A DNA stretch of 64,000 bases from an uncultured Chlorobiaceae bacterium (GTDB lineage Bacteria; Bacteroidota; Chlorobiia; Chlorobiales; Chlorobiaceae). Below are positions 18,421 to 28,594 of the stretch, one piece after another; the first letter of the stretch is position 1; every line of letters starts with the position of its first letter. The DNA lies in NCBI GenBank assembly GCA_903851385.1, contig CAINOC010000004.1, positions 30,428 through 94,427 of the forward strand, read 5' to 3'. The notes under the pieces were generated by a model. It saw only the letters and a list, made by a program, of their open reading frames with translations, searched no databases and was not told the DNA's origin. Position numbers and translations under genes: made by a program.

Positions 18421-21366
18421 TTAATAGCCAAAAACCTCTTTAAGCGTCAACTCCCTGACCGTTCCATATTTTCTCAGGGTTTCCATATCGAGACTGCCCG
18501 ATTTACCTAGAACCAGCATGACTTGTTTTTTGTCGTGAAAATGTTTTGTGTGAAATTGAGCGATATCTGCTAGACTCATTGCCGGAAGCTCTCGATAGAT
18601 ATTTTTTCTGATGTCGTAGCGGTGCCCCAGCCTGAGAGCATCTTCATAATTCGACAGGATTTCTGTTTTTGTCAACCGATTGGTGGATTTTTCCTGAAGA
18701 ATACCGTTTTTCGCCGAAGCGAACAGTTTCGTTGATTTCGGTAAGTCAGTCATCAGCTTTCTCATGCCTTCGAGCGCTTCGGGAAGTTTGTCTGACTGGG
18801 TACCGATATAACTGAAAATATAGTTTGACTTCCCTTTTTGCTTCGGAGCACTGTATCCGGAAAAAACTGCATACGCAAGAGCTTTAGATTCTCTCAGTTC
18901 CTGAAACACCACGGAAGACATCCCTCCACCGTAATACTCATTAAAAAGAGTGACAATAGGCACCATTGAAGGGTCGTACACCGCATCCTTCGTCAACATG
19001 ATCACTTCCGCCTGCGTCATATCGTAGTCAACAACGTAGACAAGATTATCCGGCTGTTCAAGTTCAATAAAAGAATCAGACGCCGGCGGATTTTTGAACG
19101 ACCAGGGATAATGACGCACTGCATGCAGCTCACTGAGCACCTCTTTAGAGGACGCGGGCCCGCAATAGAGTACCCGATGGCGGTATTGCAAAAGGTTCTG
19201 TACTTCATCAAGCAACTCTTGAGAGGTCACTTTTTCAAGCTCCTCACTGCTGAGCACGTTGGTGAACGGTGAGATAGGCCCGTATTTGCCGTAATTGATC
19301 AAGCCCTCGAACAGAATCTTGTTTTTCGACAGTTTGGCATCGGCCCTCTCCTTCATGACACCGGCCTTGAGTTTTGAGAGAGTTTCTTCATCGGGCTTTG
19401 TGTCGACAAGAAGATTTTCAAGCAACCTTATCGCTGCCGGAGCGTTTTTTCCGAGTCCGGTAAGCTCCAGAGAAACATGATGTTCAGAGGTGGAAACAGA
19501 AAAGCTGACTCCAATTTTATAGAGTTCCCTGCTGATCTCGGCATGAGTCATTGTTGAGGTTCCAAGATAGGAAAGGTAATTCAGCGCAAGATCGAGTTTT
19601 CTGTTGTTATTTTTTCCAATATCAAATACATAGGAGAGCGAAAAAAGATCGTCTTCCCGATTTTGCACATAGTGCAGCTTAATCGATGGGTTGACATATA
19701 GAAAGGTGATAGCCTTTTTGTAGTCAACAAAGACCGGTTCGAGTTTGTTTGATTTCAGGGCAAGGACTTTTTCTGCAAAGGGTGATGTTGCATCTCTGTT
19801 TACTTTCAGGGGCGTAATAGGAGGCTTCTGAATTTTAGCTTCGCTTACAGATTTGCCGTTTTCCTTGTAGACAGCTACATAATTTGAGCCGTAGTGCTTG
19901 CGGGCAAAAGCTACAAGTTCATTTTTTGTAATTTTCTGAAGCCGTTCAAACTGGCTGACATGCTGCGACCACTGCATACCAGAAGTATATGCATTAACAT
20001 ACGACTCAACTCGACCATGGTTGTGTTCATAGAGTTTCAGCTGTTCGATTTTCATGTCATTGATGGCAGCTTCCATCAGCCAATCAGGAAAGTTCCCCTC
20101 CTTGAGACGTTCGATCTGTTCAAACAAGAGCGCTCTAACCTGCTCAATGCGTTGACCTTTCCTTGGTTTTGCGGAGAGGAGATGGAGCGAATAATCATTC
20201 ATCAAGACCAGGCTTGAGCTGCCATCAAGCACTTTCTGCTGCTGATTAAGGTTGAGGTCAATCAGTCCTGCTGCATTGTTGTATAAAACCTTATCGATAA
20301 GCGTCAGATAATCGGTATCGGAACTGTTGATTCCGTTAAATCGATATCCAATGACAACTTCTTCAGCTTCCGGTCCCTTAATTTTGATAACTGATTGTGT
20401 TGTGATCGGCTCTTCCTCTGCCGGAGTAAAAACGGGGATTGCTTTTGGCTTGAGGAGTGAAAATTTTTGATCGATCAGTTTTATGGTGACATCCGGATCA
20501 AAGTCACCGGCAATACACAGTGCCATGTTGTTAGGGACATACCAGGTGTGGTAATAATCGATGACATTTTTTATCGATGGGTTTTTCAGATGCTCCGCTT
20601 TGCCAATGGTTGTCTGGGTGCCGTATGTATGTTTTTTGAAAAGTCCGGCAAAGAGGGTTTCAGATATTTTGTTCTGGTCACTGTCCATGTTCCTGTTTTT
20701 CTCTTCATAGACTGTTTCAAGTTCGGTATGAAAGAGTCGCATGACCGGATTTCGGAAGCGTTCTGCTTCGATAGTCAACCACTGTTCGAGCTTGTTTGAG
20801 GGGATATCATTTAAAAAAACAGTCTCTTCTTTCCAAGTATATGCATTGGTTCCCTTGGCTCCGATTGAGTTCAGGAGCTTGTCGTACTCATTGGGAACTG
20901 TCAATCGTGCTGCAACATTGGAAATGCTGTCAATATCCTTGTAGATCGCAGCTCGCTGGCGAATATCAGAGGTCAAACGGTACTTTTCATAGAGCGCTGT
21001 AATCTTGTCGAGCTCGATACGCTCCTTTTGATAGTCAAGAGCTCCGAGTGAATCGGTGCCTTTGAAGAGCATATGTTCAAGATAGTGTGCAAGGCCGGTT
21101 GTCTCCGGGGGATCATTTTTGCTTCCAGCGCGGACGGCAATCGACGTATATATTCTTGGTTTGTCTTTATACGGGCTCATGTAGACCGTCAACCCATTGT
21201 TGAGTGTGTAGATTCTTGTATGGAGGGAGTCACCAGGAACAGAGCTGTATGTATAGGCATTACCACCGTTCTTTATGGAAGTGCAGGATAGCAACTGTAA
21301 AAAAAATATCCCGATTATAAGCATCGTGACAGGAGTGTTGCGGCATACTGAAAAACTGTTCCTCAT
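18421..21366 (-). CDS. M16-family zinc metallopeptidase, outer lipoprotein
   Basis: A 981-residue protein. The N-terminal lipobox (FLQLLSC with Cys28) suggests a lipoprotein. The inverted zinc motif HYLEH at 94-98 and the distal glutamate region ELETVYEEKNRN about 80 residues later form the active M16 site. A second M16 half occupies roughly residues 540-960 without HXXEH, as in pitrilysin-like two-domain enzymes. It would degrade peptides in the cell envelope. The gene is single and convergent with the PepSY pair, and lies between the MoxR/DUF58/BatD-like genes and batAB, all on the same strand except the PepSY and toxin-antitoxin genes. Confidence 0.9.
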   Translation of the reverse strand: MRNSFSVCRNTPVTMLIIGIFFLQLLSCTSIKNGGNAYTYSSVPGDSLHTRIYTLNNGLTVYMSPYKDKPRIYTSIAVRAGSKNDPPETTGLAHYLEHMLFKGTDSLGALDYQKERIELDKITALYEKYRLTSDIRQRAAIYKDIDSISNVAARLTVPNEYDKLLNSIGAKGTNAYTWKEETVFLNDIPSNKLEQWLTIEAERFRNPVMRLFHTELETVYEEKNRNMDSDQNKISETLFAGLFKKHTYGTQTTIGKAEHLKNPSIKNVIDYYHTWYVPNNMALCIAGDFDPDVTIKLIDQKFSLLKPKAIPVFTPAEEEPITTQSVIKIKGPEAEEVVIGYRFNGINSSDTDYLTLIDKVLYNNAAGLIDLNLNQQQKVLDGSSSLVLMNDYSLHLLSAKPRKGQRIEQVRALLFEQIERLKEGNFPDWLMEAAINDMKIEQLKLYEHNHGRVESYVNAYTSGMQWSQHVSQFERLQKITKNELVAFARKHYGSNYVAVYKENGKSVSEAKIQKPPITPLKVNRDATSPFAEKVLALKSNKLEPVFVDYKKAITFLYVNPSIKLHYVQNREDDLFSLSYVFDIGKNNNRKLDLALNYLSYLGTSTMTHAEISRELYKIGVSFSVSTSEHHVSLELTGLGKNAPAAIRLLENLLVDTKPDEETLSKLKAGVMKERADAKLSKNKILFEGLINYGKYGPISPFTNVLSSEELEKVTSQELLDEVQNLLQYRHRVLYCGPASSKEVLSELHAVRHYPWSFKNPPASDSFIELEQPDNLVYVVDYDMTQAEVIMLTKDAVYDPSMVPIVTLFNEYYGGGMSSVVFQELRESKALAYAVFSGYSAPKQKGKSNYIFSYIGTQSDKLPEALEGMRKLMTDLPKSTKLFASAKNGILQEKSTNRLTKTEILSNYEDALRLGHRYDIRKNIYRELPAMSLADIAQFHTKHFHDKKQVMLVLGKSGSLDMETLRKYGTVRELTLKEVFGY

Positions 21367-21466
21367 AGAAAGGGAGATGTAAAGCGTCTGATTGATAAAA
21401 AATTAGGCCTGACTAGCCGATTCGTTTTGCCAATATAGGTGATTCTCTTCTGCAAAGTGGATGTCT

Positions 21467-22429
21467 TTATTCATCGGGGGAGTGTGGAATGCGTGCGGAA
21501 CGGATAACTTCTTCGGCCTTGCGGAGTGACTGGAGGGACTCCTCGGCATCCGGACGACTATCGGCAAATTTAACCAGATCAGCCTGTGCGAGAAGATTCA
21601 TAATGCTTTCAAAACCTGCGACACCAAGCTTTTTCAGATCGCGTTCAATCTCCTGTGTCACAGCCTCTAGCGCCCTTATGCGGTAATGCTTTTCAAGGAA
21701 AGTTCGCATGATGTTGCTGAGCTCTTCGTAGCATTCTGGCGGTGGCATTCCGGCTGAAAGCCTCGAACCAAGTTTGCGAAGCTTTCGCTGGGCAACCTGA
21801 CCGGGATCAACCTTTTCAGCACTCGTGCGCACTGTGCGCTTGATGAGAAAAAGCACGAGCAGCACAACACCGGCAATACCAAACACCCCAAGGACAACCG
21901 GCAGGAGCAGCAAAAGGGAAATCATTGGCTTTACAGGCGGCTTTATAGGCCTGAGTTCCCTCATGGTTGAGTCTGTAAGCGCCCTGACAAATACGGCGCT
22001 CAATGGCCGGAAAGGCTCACGGGTTAAGAGCTTGCCCTGATTGTTGCGAAGCACAACAGTAAACAGGGGAACAGGTTGCCGTCCAATGGTAAAAACTGCA
22101 AGCTCAAAATCAAACCGTTCCTGACGTGTACCCGGGGATACAACTACGGATGACTGTCTGCGGTTGATCAGCTCAAATGGCTGCACCGAGAGGCTGTCTA
22201 TACCTTCAAGCGAGACAACATCGTTTGCGGAGTGACGGACGCCAATGGTGCAATGGACACGATCACCGACAAGAACACTGTCGGGTGTAACCGCCACCGT
22301 TATACCGGAAACAGCTCCCGATGCCCCCTCAGAAAAGAGGGAGACCGTCATAATAGGTAGCGCAGCAAGCAGCAGTAAAAGCAGCCACCTGTGCGAACCG
22401 GACCTATGCCCCTCAAACCTTCCGTTCAC
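21467..22429 (-). CDS. BatD-like membrane protein of the MoxR/DUF58 locus
   Basis: The start is set at GTG 22429, which overlaps the DUF58 gene end by 17 bases; a much longer in-frame extension would cover the DUF58 coding region. The product is about 320 residues: an N-terminal signal or membrane segment (RWLLLLLLAALPIMTVSLF), an Ig-like beta domain with ITVAVTPDSVLVGDRVHCTIGV, a second helix (MISLLLLLPVVLGVFGIAG...), and a cytosolic helical part (CYEELSNIMRTFLEKHYRI...LNLLAQADLVKFAD-like). This is the layout of BatD/DUF4381-type partners of MoxR. No close named family is certain. Confidence 0.7.
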   Translation of the reverse strand: MNGRFEGHRSGSHRWLLLLLLAALPIMTVSLFSEGASGAVSGITVAVTPDSVLVGDRVHCTIGVRHSANDVVSLEGIDSLSVQPFELINRRQSSVVVSPGTRQERFDFELAVFTIGRQPVPLFTVVLRNNQGKLLTREPFRPLSAVFVRALTDSTMRELRPIKPPVKPMISLLLLLPVVLGVFGIAGVVLLVLFLIKRTVRTSAEKVDPGQVAQRKLRKLGSRLSAGMPPPECYEELSNIMRTFLEKHYRIRALEAVTQEIERDLKKLGVAGFESIMNLLAQADLVKFADSRPDAEESLQSLRKAEEVIRSARIPHSPDE

Positions 22430-23303
22430 GATACCGGAAAAAAGAGTTGAGGTCGCCGATAAAGGATCGGTCTGTATCGAGAAATACCGTATCGATACGC
22501 ATCCTGCGGAGTCGCTGCCGAAGCTCTTCATGCAGCCTTGACTGTTCCTTGCGATAGCGGGCAACTTCACGGCGGCTGGCAGCATCAACCGTTATCCGCA
22601 ACCCGGTTTCGGGTTCTTCAAGGTCAAGAAGGGCGCTGAGAGGAAGCGCTTTGTCGAGTGGATCGCTGATGTGAACCAGTATAAAGTCGTGGCGGGCATT
22701 GAGCTGCTTCATACCTTTTTCATAGTCACTGGCTACCAGATCAGTTATAAGAAAAATGATTGATTGCCTGCGAAGCGTATAGCGGATAAAGGAGAGTGCC
22801 GGGTTGATATCGGTGTTGCGGTTTTGCGGCTTAAAGCGGAAAAGCTCTTCAAGAATGACAAGAACATGATCCCTGCCTTTTCGGGGCGCAATAAAGATTT
22901 CAACCTGATCGGTAAAAATAAGAAGACCTACCTTGTCATTATTCTGGATGGCACTGAAGGCGAGCACTGCGCTTACTTCGAGGGCAAGCTGCTTTTTGCG
23001 GCGCTGCCGGCTCCCGAAGAGCATCGAATCCGAGCCGTCAACAACAAGCAGAAGAGTCCGTTCACGCTCTTCGGTAAAAAGCTTGACATACAATTCATAC
23101 TTGCGGGCAGAGGTATTCCAGTCAATCGAACGGACATCGTCACCATACTGGTACTCCCTGACATTGCTGAACTCGATCCCTTTTCCTTTGAACGAAGAGT
23201 GGTATTCGCCACTGAACTGCTCACTGGCCATGCGCTTCGATCGAATTTCAACGCGCCTTATTATTTTCTGAAGCTCTTTCAGATGATCGTCATTCCTTTC
23301 CAT
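22413..23303 (-). CDS. DUF58-family protein (MoxR partner)
   Basis: The start is placed at ATG 23303 with GGAG six bases upstream; a GTG four codons earlier is also in frame. The 296-residue protein carries the DUF58 signature REYQYGDDVRSIDWNTSARKYELYVKLFTEERE (about 49-81 in two parts), followed by a VWA-like metal motif LLVVDGSDSM. The family always sits beside MoxR ATPases and is thought to be a chaperone client or scaffold in the cell envelope stress pathway. It follows the MoxR gene by about 50 bases and overlaps the BatD-like gene. Confidence 0.9.
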   Translation of the reverse strand: MERNDDHLKELQKIIRRVEIRSKRMASEQFSGEYHSSFKGKGIEFSNVREYQYGDDVRSIDWNTSARKYELYVKLFTEERERTLLLVVDGSDSMLFGSRQRRKKQLALEVSAVLAFSAIQNNDKVGLLIFTDQVEIFIAPRKGRDHVLVILEELFRFKPQNRNTDINPALSFIRYTLRRQSIIFLITDLVASDYEKGMKQLNARHDFILVHISDPLDKALPLSALLDLEEPETGLRITVDAASRREVARYRKEQSRLHEELRQRLRRMRIDTVFLDTDRSFIGDLNSFFRYRERKV

Positions 23304-23352
23304 TATTGACTCCACTCATTGTTCAGCCATCAGCCGGGAACTTGTGCAGAGG

Positions 23353-24351
23353 TTAAGGAACCTGCACGTGCTGAAGAATCTGGCGGATAATATCGTCAGG
23401 CTTTATGTTGTCAGCCTCAGCTTCGTACCCCGGCCTTATACGGTGCCGGAGGGTATCGTATGCTATTGCCTTTACATCTTCAGGTGTTATGTAAGCCCGG
23501 TGCTGCAGAAATGCATGGGCTTTAGATGCGAGAAGAAGAAAAATTGAGGCCCTTGGAGAGGCTCCAAACTCGATCATCGTTTCAAGAGAGGCAATGCCGT
23601 ACTGCGCAGGCTTTCTGCTTGCAACAACAAGATCGACGATGTAACGCTGCACTCGAGGATCGACATAAATAAGATCAATCAGCGCTCTTGCCTTGGCTAT
23701 GTCGTCAGGCTGCACAACCGGTATAATTGGAGCTGCAGCAGCATTAGTAGCAGATTGCAGCATGATTTCAAGCTCCTCGTCGTATGATGGATAATCAACG
23801 AGAACCTTCATCATAAACCGGTCCACTTGGGCTTCAGGCAAAACATAGGTTCCTTCATGCTCAATGGGATTCTGGGTGGCCAGAACCAGAAAGGGTTCTT
23901 CGAGGGGAAAGGTCTGGGTGCCGATGGTGACCTGTCGCTCCTGCATGGCTTCAAGCAGCGCAGACTGGACCTTTGCCGGTGAACGGTTTATTTCATCGGC
24001 AAGGATGACATTGGCAAAAACAGGTCCTTTACGAGGATAGAACTCCAAGTCTTTGGGATTGTAGATCATTGTACCGATGAGGTCAGCAGGAAGCATATCG
24101 GGGGTAAACTGTATGCGCTGGAACTTCAGGTTCATAGCTGCAGCAAAGGTCCGGATAATGAGTGTTTTAGCTAGTCCGGGGACACCCTCCAGCAGTATGT
24201 GGCCGTTAACCAGCATAGCGATAAAGATCCGCCTGATCACATCATGCTGCCCTATAACCCTGCGCGAAAGCTGTGCCTCCGCTTTTTCAATAAAACGGGA
24301 GGCATCCGTTATTCGCGATCCAAGTTCTTCCAGTTCGACTGCATGCTGCAT
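23353..24351 (-). CDS. MoxR-family AAA+ ATPase
   Basis: A 332-residue AAA+ protein. Walker A is GVPGLAKT (56-63), Walker B is VILADEINRSPAK, and sensor 1 is LVLATQNPIEHEGTYVLPEAQVDRF, all typical of the MoxR group. MoxR ATPases assist metal-cofactor insertion and maturation of VWA-containing partners. It is the first gene of the run MoxR, DUF58, BatD-like, and its proposed partners batA and batB lie 8 kb further along the same strand. The gap to the small membrane protein gene upstream is 67 bases. Confidence 0.93.
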   Translation of the reverse strand: MQHAVELEELGSRITDASRFIEKAEAQLSRRVIGQHDVIRRIFIAMLVNGHILLEGVPGLAKTLIIRTFAAAMNLKFQRIQFTPDMLPADLIGTMIYNPKDLEFYPRKGPVFANVILADEINRSPAKVQSALLEAMQERQVTIGTQTFPLEEPFLVLATQNPIEHEGTYVLPEAQVDRFMMKVLVDYPSYDEELEIMLQSATNAAAAPIIPVVQPDDIAKARALIDLIYVDPRVQRYIVDLVVASRKPAQYGIASLETMIEFGASPRASIFLLLASKAHAFLQHRAYITPEDVKAIAYDTLRHRIRPGYEAEADNIKPDDIIRQILQHVQVP

Positions 24352-24418
24352 TGCGCCTCCTCTCTCTTATGCTTGTTAACGTAACGCCTTTTCCGGCTAT
24401 CGGCCTGCTGAACACTTT

Positions 24419-24646
24419 CTACAGCTTTTTGTACAGACCATTAAAGCCGTAAACCAGCATAATAAGACCACCGATGACAGCCGACCATGAATAGATATCG
24501 GGGAGAACAAGAATACTGTTAAGAATACCGAAGTCGGGAGCAAGAAGAAGAATCAAGTCGGCGCCCGCGAGAATCACAAAAACATGAAAAACGCTTACCT
24601 TGACGTTCGGTTTGCTATTATTGCCCGGTTTGTTAGCTTTGCCCAT
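24419..24646 (-). CDS. Small two-helix membrane protein
   Basis: A 75-residue protein with a hydrophilic, asparagine- and lysine-rich N-terminus ([17 protein letters not shown]) and two predicted membrane helices ([20 protein letters not shown] and [19 protein letters not shown]). I do not recognise a family. It precedes the MoxR gene in the same orientation and is divergent from tsaD, whose start is only 24 bases from this start. Short length and typical composition make it a plausible real gene. Confidence 0.6.
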   Translation of the reverse strand: MGKANKPGNNSKPNVKVSVFHVFVILAGADLILLLAPDFGILNSILVLPDIYSWSAVIGGLIMLVYGFNGLYKKL

Positions 24647-24670
24647 AGCTCTTTGAAAAAAAATTATTCC

Positions 24671-25732
24671 ATGATTATTTTAGGCATAGAAACCAGCTGT
24701 GACGAAACTTCTGCTGCCGTAGTTCGTGACGGCAGGGTGGAATCGAATATTGTCAGTTCACAGCGCTGTCACTCCGCCTTTGGTGGAGTGGTGCCGGAAC
24801 TGGCTTCAAGAGAACATGAACGACTTATCGTTTCAATTACAGATTCTGCCGTAACTGAAGCCAATATAACAAAAAATGAACTTGATGTCATAGCCGCCAC
24901 TGCAGGGCCGGGTCTTATCGGCGCCGTCATGGTAGGGCTTTGCTTTGCTCAGGGCCTGGCCTATGCACTTGGAAAGCCTTTTGTACCGGTCAATCACATC
25001 GAGGCGCATATATTCTCCCCTTTTATCAATGAGAGCGACGCTCATCACGCCCCTCGGGGATCATTTGTCTCTCTGACGGTTTCAGGAGGACATACGCTGC
25101 TGTCGGTTGTAGCGCAGGACCTCACCTATGAAGTTATCGGGCGGACACTTGATGATGCAGCGGGAGAGGCATTCGACAAAACAGGAAAGATGCTCGGTCT
25201 CGACTATCCGGCTGGTCCGGTAATTGACAAGCTCGCAGAGAAAGGAGATCCTCTTTTTCACAAGTTTCCCCGCGCGCTTACATCACAATCCCAAACCAGC
25301 AAAAGCTACCAGGGAAATTTTGATTTCAGCTTTTCCGGGCTCAAAACATCGGTACTTACCTGGCTGCAGAAGCAAACTCCAGAGTATATTGAGCTCCATC
25401 TCGCAGATATTGCCGCATCGATCCAATGGGCAATCGTCAGCGTGCTGGTTGAAAAAACCATATTGGCAGCCAGAAACCGCGGCATAAAAAGCGTTTCAAT
25501 TGCCGGAGGAGTCAGCGCAAACTCGGGACTCAGAAAAGCCATGAAAGAGGCGTGCGATAAGGATGGTATCACCCTGCATATCCCCGGCATCGTTTACTCA
25601 ACTGATAATGCGGCCATGATTGCCACTCTTGCCGGTGTAAAACTCTCTCGAGGGATGACGGCAGAGCGCTCTTATAACATAGCGCCTTACGCGAGCTTTG
25701 CTGCCGGATCGAGGAAGGCAGGATTGAAATAG
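24671..25732 (+). CDS. tsaD: tRNA threonylcarbamoyladenosine synthase subunit TsaD
   Basis: The start is ATG 24671 ([20 protein letters not shown]), the universal TsaD N-terminus; a longer frame beginning at 24584 overlaps the divergent gene. The 353-residue ASKHA protein has the metal-binding histidine pair in VNHIEAHIF, the [10 protein letters not shown] block and the nucleotide motif [13 protein letters not shown]. With TsaB, TsaC and TsaE it makes t6A37 in tRNAs that read ANN codons. TsaB and TsaE are not in the window. yajC follows after about 70 bases. Confidence 0.97.
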   Translation: MIILGIETSCDETSAAVVRDGRVESNIVSSQRCHSAFGGVVPELASREHERLIVSITDSAVTEANITKNELDVIAATAGPGLIGAVMVGLCFAQGLAYALGKPFVPVNHIEAHIFSPFINESDAHHAPRGSFVSLTVSGGHTLLSVVAQDLTYEVIGRTLDDAAGEAFDKTGKMLGLDYPAGPVIDKLAEKGDPLFHKFPRALTSQSQTSKSYQGNFDFSFSGLKTSVLTWLQKQTPEYIELHLADIAASIQWAIVSVLVEKTILAARNRGIKSVSIAGGVSANSGLRKAMKEACDKDGITLHIPGIVYSTDNAAMIATLAGVKLSRGMTAERSYNIAPYASFAAGSRKAGLK

Positions 25733-25803
25733 TTCTATAAATACATTACATTGTTGATCATCAAAAAAACGATCTTGGATTTTATAAATATCATAACGCT
25801 ACC

Positions 25804-26157
25804 ATGCACAATCATATACTCTCTCTGCTCCTTTTTGCATCTCCCGCAGGAGGCCAGACGCCGAACCAGTTCATTCAGCTTGTCCCTCTTGTCCTTATCT
25901 TCATTGTCTTTTACTTCTTTATGATCCGCCCGCAGCAGAAGAAACAGAAGGATAGAGAAAAAGTACTCGACAGCCTAAAAAGAGGTGACAAAATTGTTAC
26001 CATAGGCGGTGTTCACGGTACTGTTGCCGGAATTGATCCAGATAAAAAAACCGTGCTTGTTCAGGTATCCGATACCACAAAAATCAAATTTGACCGCACC
26101 GCTATTGCCAATATCGACAAACAGGAATCGGGCGATAAACTCACGACCAAGGAGTGA
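25804..26157 (+). CDS. yajC: Preprotein translocase subunit YajC
   Basis: A 117-residue protein with one membrane helix ([26 protein letters not shown], about 28-53) and a cytosolic domain, [20 protein letters not shown], typical of YajC. YajC associates with SecDF and the SecYEG holotranslocon. SecD and SecF, often adjacent, are not visible here. It is followed at once by carA, the start of which lies nine bases after its stop, so they probably share a transcript. Confidence 0.95.
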   Translation: MHNHILSLLLFASPAGGQTPNQFIQLVPLVLIFIVFYFFMIRPQQKKQKDREKVLDSLKRGDKIVTIGGVHGTVAGIDPDKKTVLVQVSDTTKIKFDRTAIANIDKQESGDKLTTKE

Positions 26158-26165
26158 CAAGTATA

Positions 26166-27275
26166 ATGCAGCCAAGACCAGCAAAGTTGGTATTAGAAAA
26201 CGGATCAGTCTATAACGGGACTGCATTCGGCCATATAGGAGAAGCAACAGGCGAAGTTGTATTTAATACTTCGCTTACAGGATATCAGGAAATTCTTACT
26301 GACCCGTCTTATGCTGGTCAGATGGTGTTGATGACCTATCCGCTGATTGGAAATTATGGCATCAATCCTTCCGATAATGAATCATCAAAGATATGGGCTT
26401 CGGCCTTTATAGTGCGTGAAGTGTCGCGAATCTACAGCAACTATGAAGCGACACGAACTCTTGATTCATGCCTCAAGGAGGCAGGCGTCATGGGACTGGC
26501 CGGTATCGATACCCGTAAGCTTGTGCGTGAGATCCGTGAAAAAGGTGCCATGAGAGGCATTATTTCTGCGGTTGATACGAGTGATGAAAGCCTGAAGACG
26601 AAAGCTCTTGCTATCCCTGAAATGAGTGGCAGCGATCTGGTAAAAACTGTTACAGTCAGTGAAAACTATACCCTTGAAAATGCAAATGCCCGCTTCCATG
26701 TTGCGGCGTTTGATTACGGCATCAAAACCAATATTTTGCGAATGCTGCAGGATGCAGGATGCAAGGTTACTGTATTGAAGGCTGGAACAACAGCCGAAGA
26801 GGTCATTACGCTTAATCCTGACGGTGTCTTTCTGTCGAACGGCCCTGGCGATCCGTCAGCTGTCGGGTATGCAATCGAGACCATCAAAAAACTTGCCGAG
26901 TATAACCGCACAACAAGAAAACTTCCGATTTTCGGTATCTGCCTTGGCCATCAGCTGCTTTCGCTGGCTTTTGGAGCTGAAACCTACAAGCTGAAATTCG
27001 GCCACCACGGAAGCAACCATCCGGTAAAAAACCTTACCACAAAGCAGATAGAAATAACATCCCAGAACCACGGCTTTGCTGTTACAATGGAGTCGCTGCC
27101 TGAAATACTGGAAATGACCCACCTGAATCTTTACGATAATACCGTCGAAGGTGTCAGACACCGGGAGCTGCCTTGTTTTTCAGTACAGTACCATCCTGAA
27201 GCAGCGCCGGGTCCGCACGACTCGCACTATCTGTTTGAACAGTTCACCGCACTCATGGACAAGGCAAAAAACTAA
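26166..27275 (+). CDS. carA: Carbamoyl-phosphate synthase small subunit
   Basis: The start is ATG 26166 ([13 protein letters not shown]); an in-frame GTG at 26154 lies inside the AAGGAG site and is less likely. The 369-residue protein has the CarA N-terminal domain ([21 protein letters not shown]) and a class I glutamine amidotransferase domain with the catalytic cysteine in GICLGHQLL and the histidine-glutamate pair in YHPEAAPGP. It hydrolyses glutamine and sends ammonia to CarB for arginine and pyrimidine synthesis. carB is not in the window. Confidence 0.96.
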   Translation: MQPRPAKLVLENGSVYNGTAFGHIGEATGEVVFNTSLTGYQEILTDPSYAGQMVLMTYPLIGNYGINPSDNESSKIWASAFIVREVSRIYSNYEATRTLDSCLKEAGVMGLAGIDTRKLVREIREKGAMRGIISAVDTSDESLKTKALAIPEMSGSDLVKTVTVSENYTLENANARFHVAAFDYGIKTNILRMLQDAGCKVTVLKAGTTAEEVITLNPDGVFLSNGPGDPSAVGYAIETIKKLAEYNRTTRKLPIFGICLGHQLLSLAFGAETYKLKFGHHGSNHPVKNLTTKQIEITSQNHGFAVTMESLPEILEMTHLNLYDNTVEGVRHRELPCFSVQYHPEAAPGPHDSHYLFEQFTALMDKAKN

Positions 27276-27320
27276 TATCATAGAATCTCTTTAATTCCAT
27301 TCAAACCACTTTCTGAAGAG

Positions 27321-28460
27321 ATGAAAAAAAGATTATTCACACCAGGGCCAACCCCTGTGCCAGAAAATGTCATGCTTCGCATGGCTGCTCCGATTATCCA
27401 CCACAGGAACCCCGAGTTCATGGAGATTTTGACCAGGGTTCATGAGGATCTCAAGTATCTCTTCAGAACCACTCAGCCGGTTGTTGTGCTCAGCTGTTCT
27501 GGAACCGGCGGTATGGAAGCTTCTATTTCAAGCATCTTCAATCGAGGCGATAAGGTCATAACCGTAAACGCCGGCAAGTTCGGTGAACGCTGGGGAGAGC
27601 TTGTCAGGATCTTCACCGGCAACTGTGTCGAGGAAAAAGTTGCCTGGGGTAGTGCCATTCAGCCTGAGCGATTGTTGGAACTGCTCAAAGAACACCCGGA
27701 TGCCAAGGGTGTCTGCCTTACCCATTCGGAAACATCAACCGGCACCGCTGCTGATATCCAGACTCTCAGTGCTCTCGTTCGCGAACACTCTGAGGCTCTT
27801 GTCCTTGTTGACGGCATTACTGCGGTCGGGGCTCACGAGTTCCATTTTGATGACTGGGGCGTTGATATCTGCATTACCGGTTCCCAGAAAGGACTGATGA
27901 TGCCTCCAGGCCTTGCACTTGTTGCCATTTCTGAAAGAGCGCAGGATATCATTAATGGCCAGAGTGGTAAAACCCAGTACTACCTGAGCCTTAAAAAGGC
28001 TCTGAAAGCCCATGCCGGTGACGATACTCCCTTTACTCCGGCAGTTACACTGGTTATCGGTCTTGACGAAGCCCTGCAGATGATCAAGGCAGAAGGCATT
28101 GAAACTATCTGGAAACGCCATGAAAGCCTGGCAAGTGCCTGCCGCCAGGGTTGTAATGCTCTTGGGATGAAGCTGTTCAGCAACTCACCTTCATTTGCTG
28201 TTACTCCGGTCTGGCTCCCCGAAGGTGTGAAATGGTCAGCTTTCAATAAAGCACTGAAGATCAACAACGGCATCACCGTTGCTGCTGGCCAGGATGAGTA
28301 TAAAGACAAGATATTCCGTATTGCTCATCTCGGGTACTATGATGAACTTGACATGCTGACGGTTATCGGAGGCTTGGAAAGGGCTTTGAAAGAGATCAAC
28401 TATGATTTTGAAATCGGAGTCGGAGTCAGCGCCGTACAGAAAGCATTTCTTGGAAACTGA
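27321..28460 (+). CDS. Class V PLP-dependent aminotransferase (serine/alanine-glyoxylate type)
   Basis: A 379-residue enzyme. KRLFTPGPTPVPENVMLRMA is the standard N-terminal block of the alanine-glyoxylate/serine-pyruvate aminotransferase family, and SQKGLMMPPGL contains the PLP lysine. The GTGGMEAS loop and the ITAVG segment contact the cofactor. Enzymes of this group act in serine, glycine or glyoxylate metabolism; in autotrophs a role in serine synthesis has been suggested for homologues. Substrate unresolved. A strong terminator follows. Confidence 0.9.
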   Translation: MKKRLFTPGPTPVPENVMLRMAAPIIHHRNPEFMEILTRVHEDLKYLFRTTQPVVVLSCSGTGGMEASISSIFNRGDKVITVNAGKFGERWGELVRIFTGNCVEEKVAWGSAIQPERLLELLKEHPDAKGVCLTHSETSTGTAADIQTLSALVREHSEALVLVDGITAVGAHEFHFDDWGVDICITGSQKGLMMPPGLALVAISERAQDIINGQSGKTQYYLSLKKALKAHAGDDTPFTPAVTLVIGLDEALQMIKAEGIETIWKRHESLASACRQGCNALGMKLFSNSPSFAVTPVWLPEGVKWSAFNKALKINNGITVAAGQDEYKDKIFRIAHLGYYDELDMLTVIGGLERALKEINYDFEIGVGVSAVQKAFLGN

Positions 28461-28481
28461 ACAGGAAAATTTTTCATGAAA

Positions 28482-28508
28482 CAGCCGCCCTTCGGGGCGG
28501 TTTTTTTA
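28482..28508 (+). terminator. Rho-independent terminator after the aminotransferase gene
   Basis: CCGCCC, loop TTCG, GGGCGG, followed by seven T residues. It is a UUCG-capped stem, one of the most stable types, and ends the yajC/carA/aminotransferase direction. Confidence 0.92.
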
Positions 28509-28594
28509 TGCTCACAAGCCTGTTTTTAGAGCTGACTTTTTTCTCTTTCTGACTTTCAGTTCAGGTTTCTATCTTTATAAAAAGCGCTCTCATT

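Noticed and set aside
22764..23309. A 181-codon plus-strand frame across the DUF58 gene
   Set aside because: It is antisense to a clear DUF58 gene and shows no recognisable family.
26154..26165. GTG start for carA
   Set aside because: It lies inside the ribosome binding site; ATG 26166 has better spacing.
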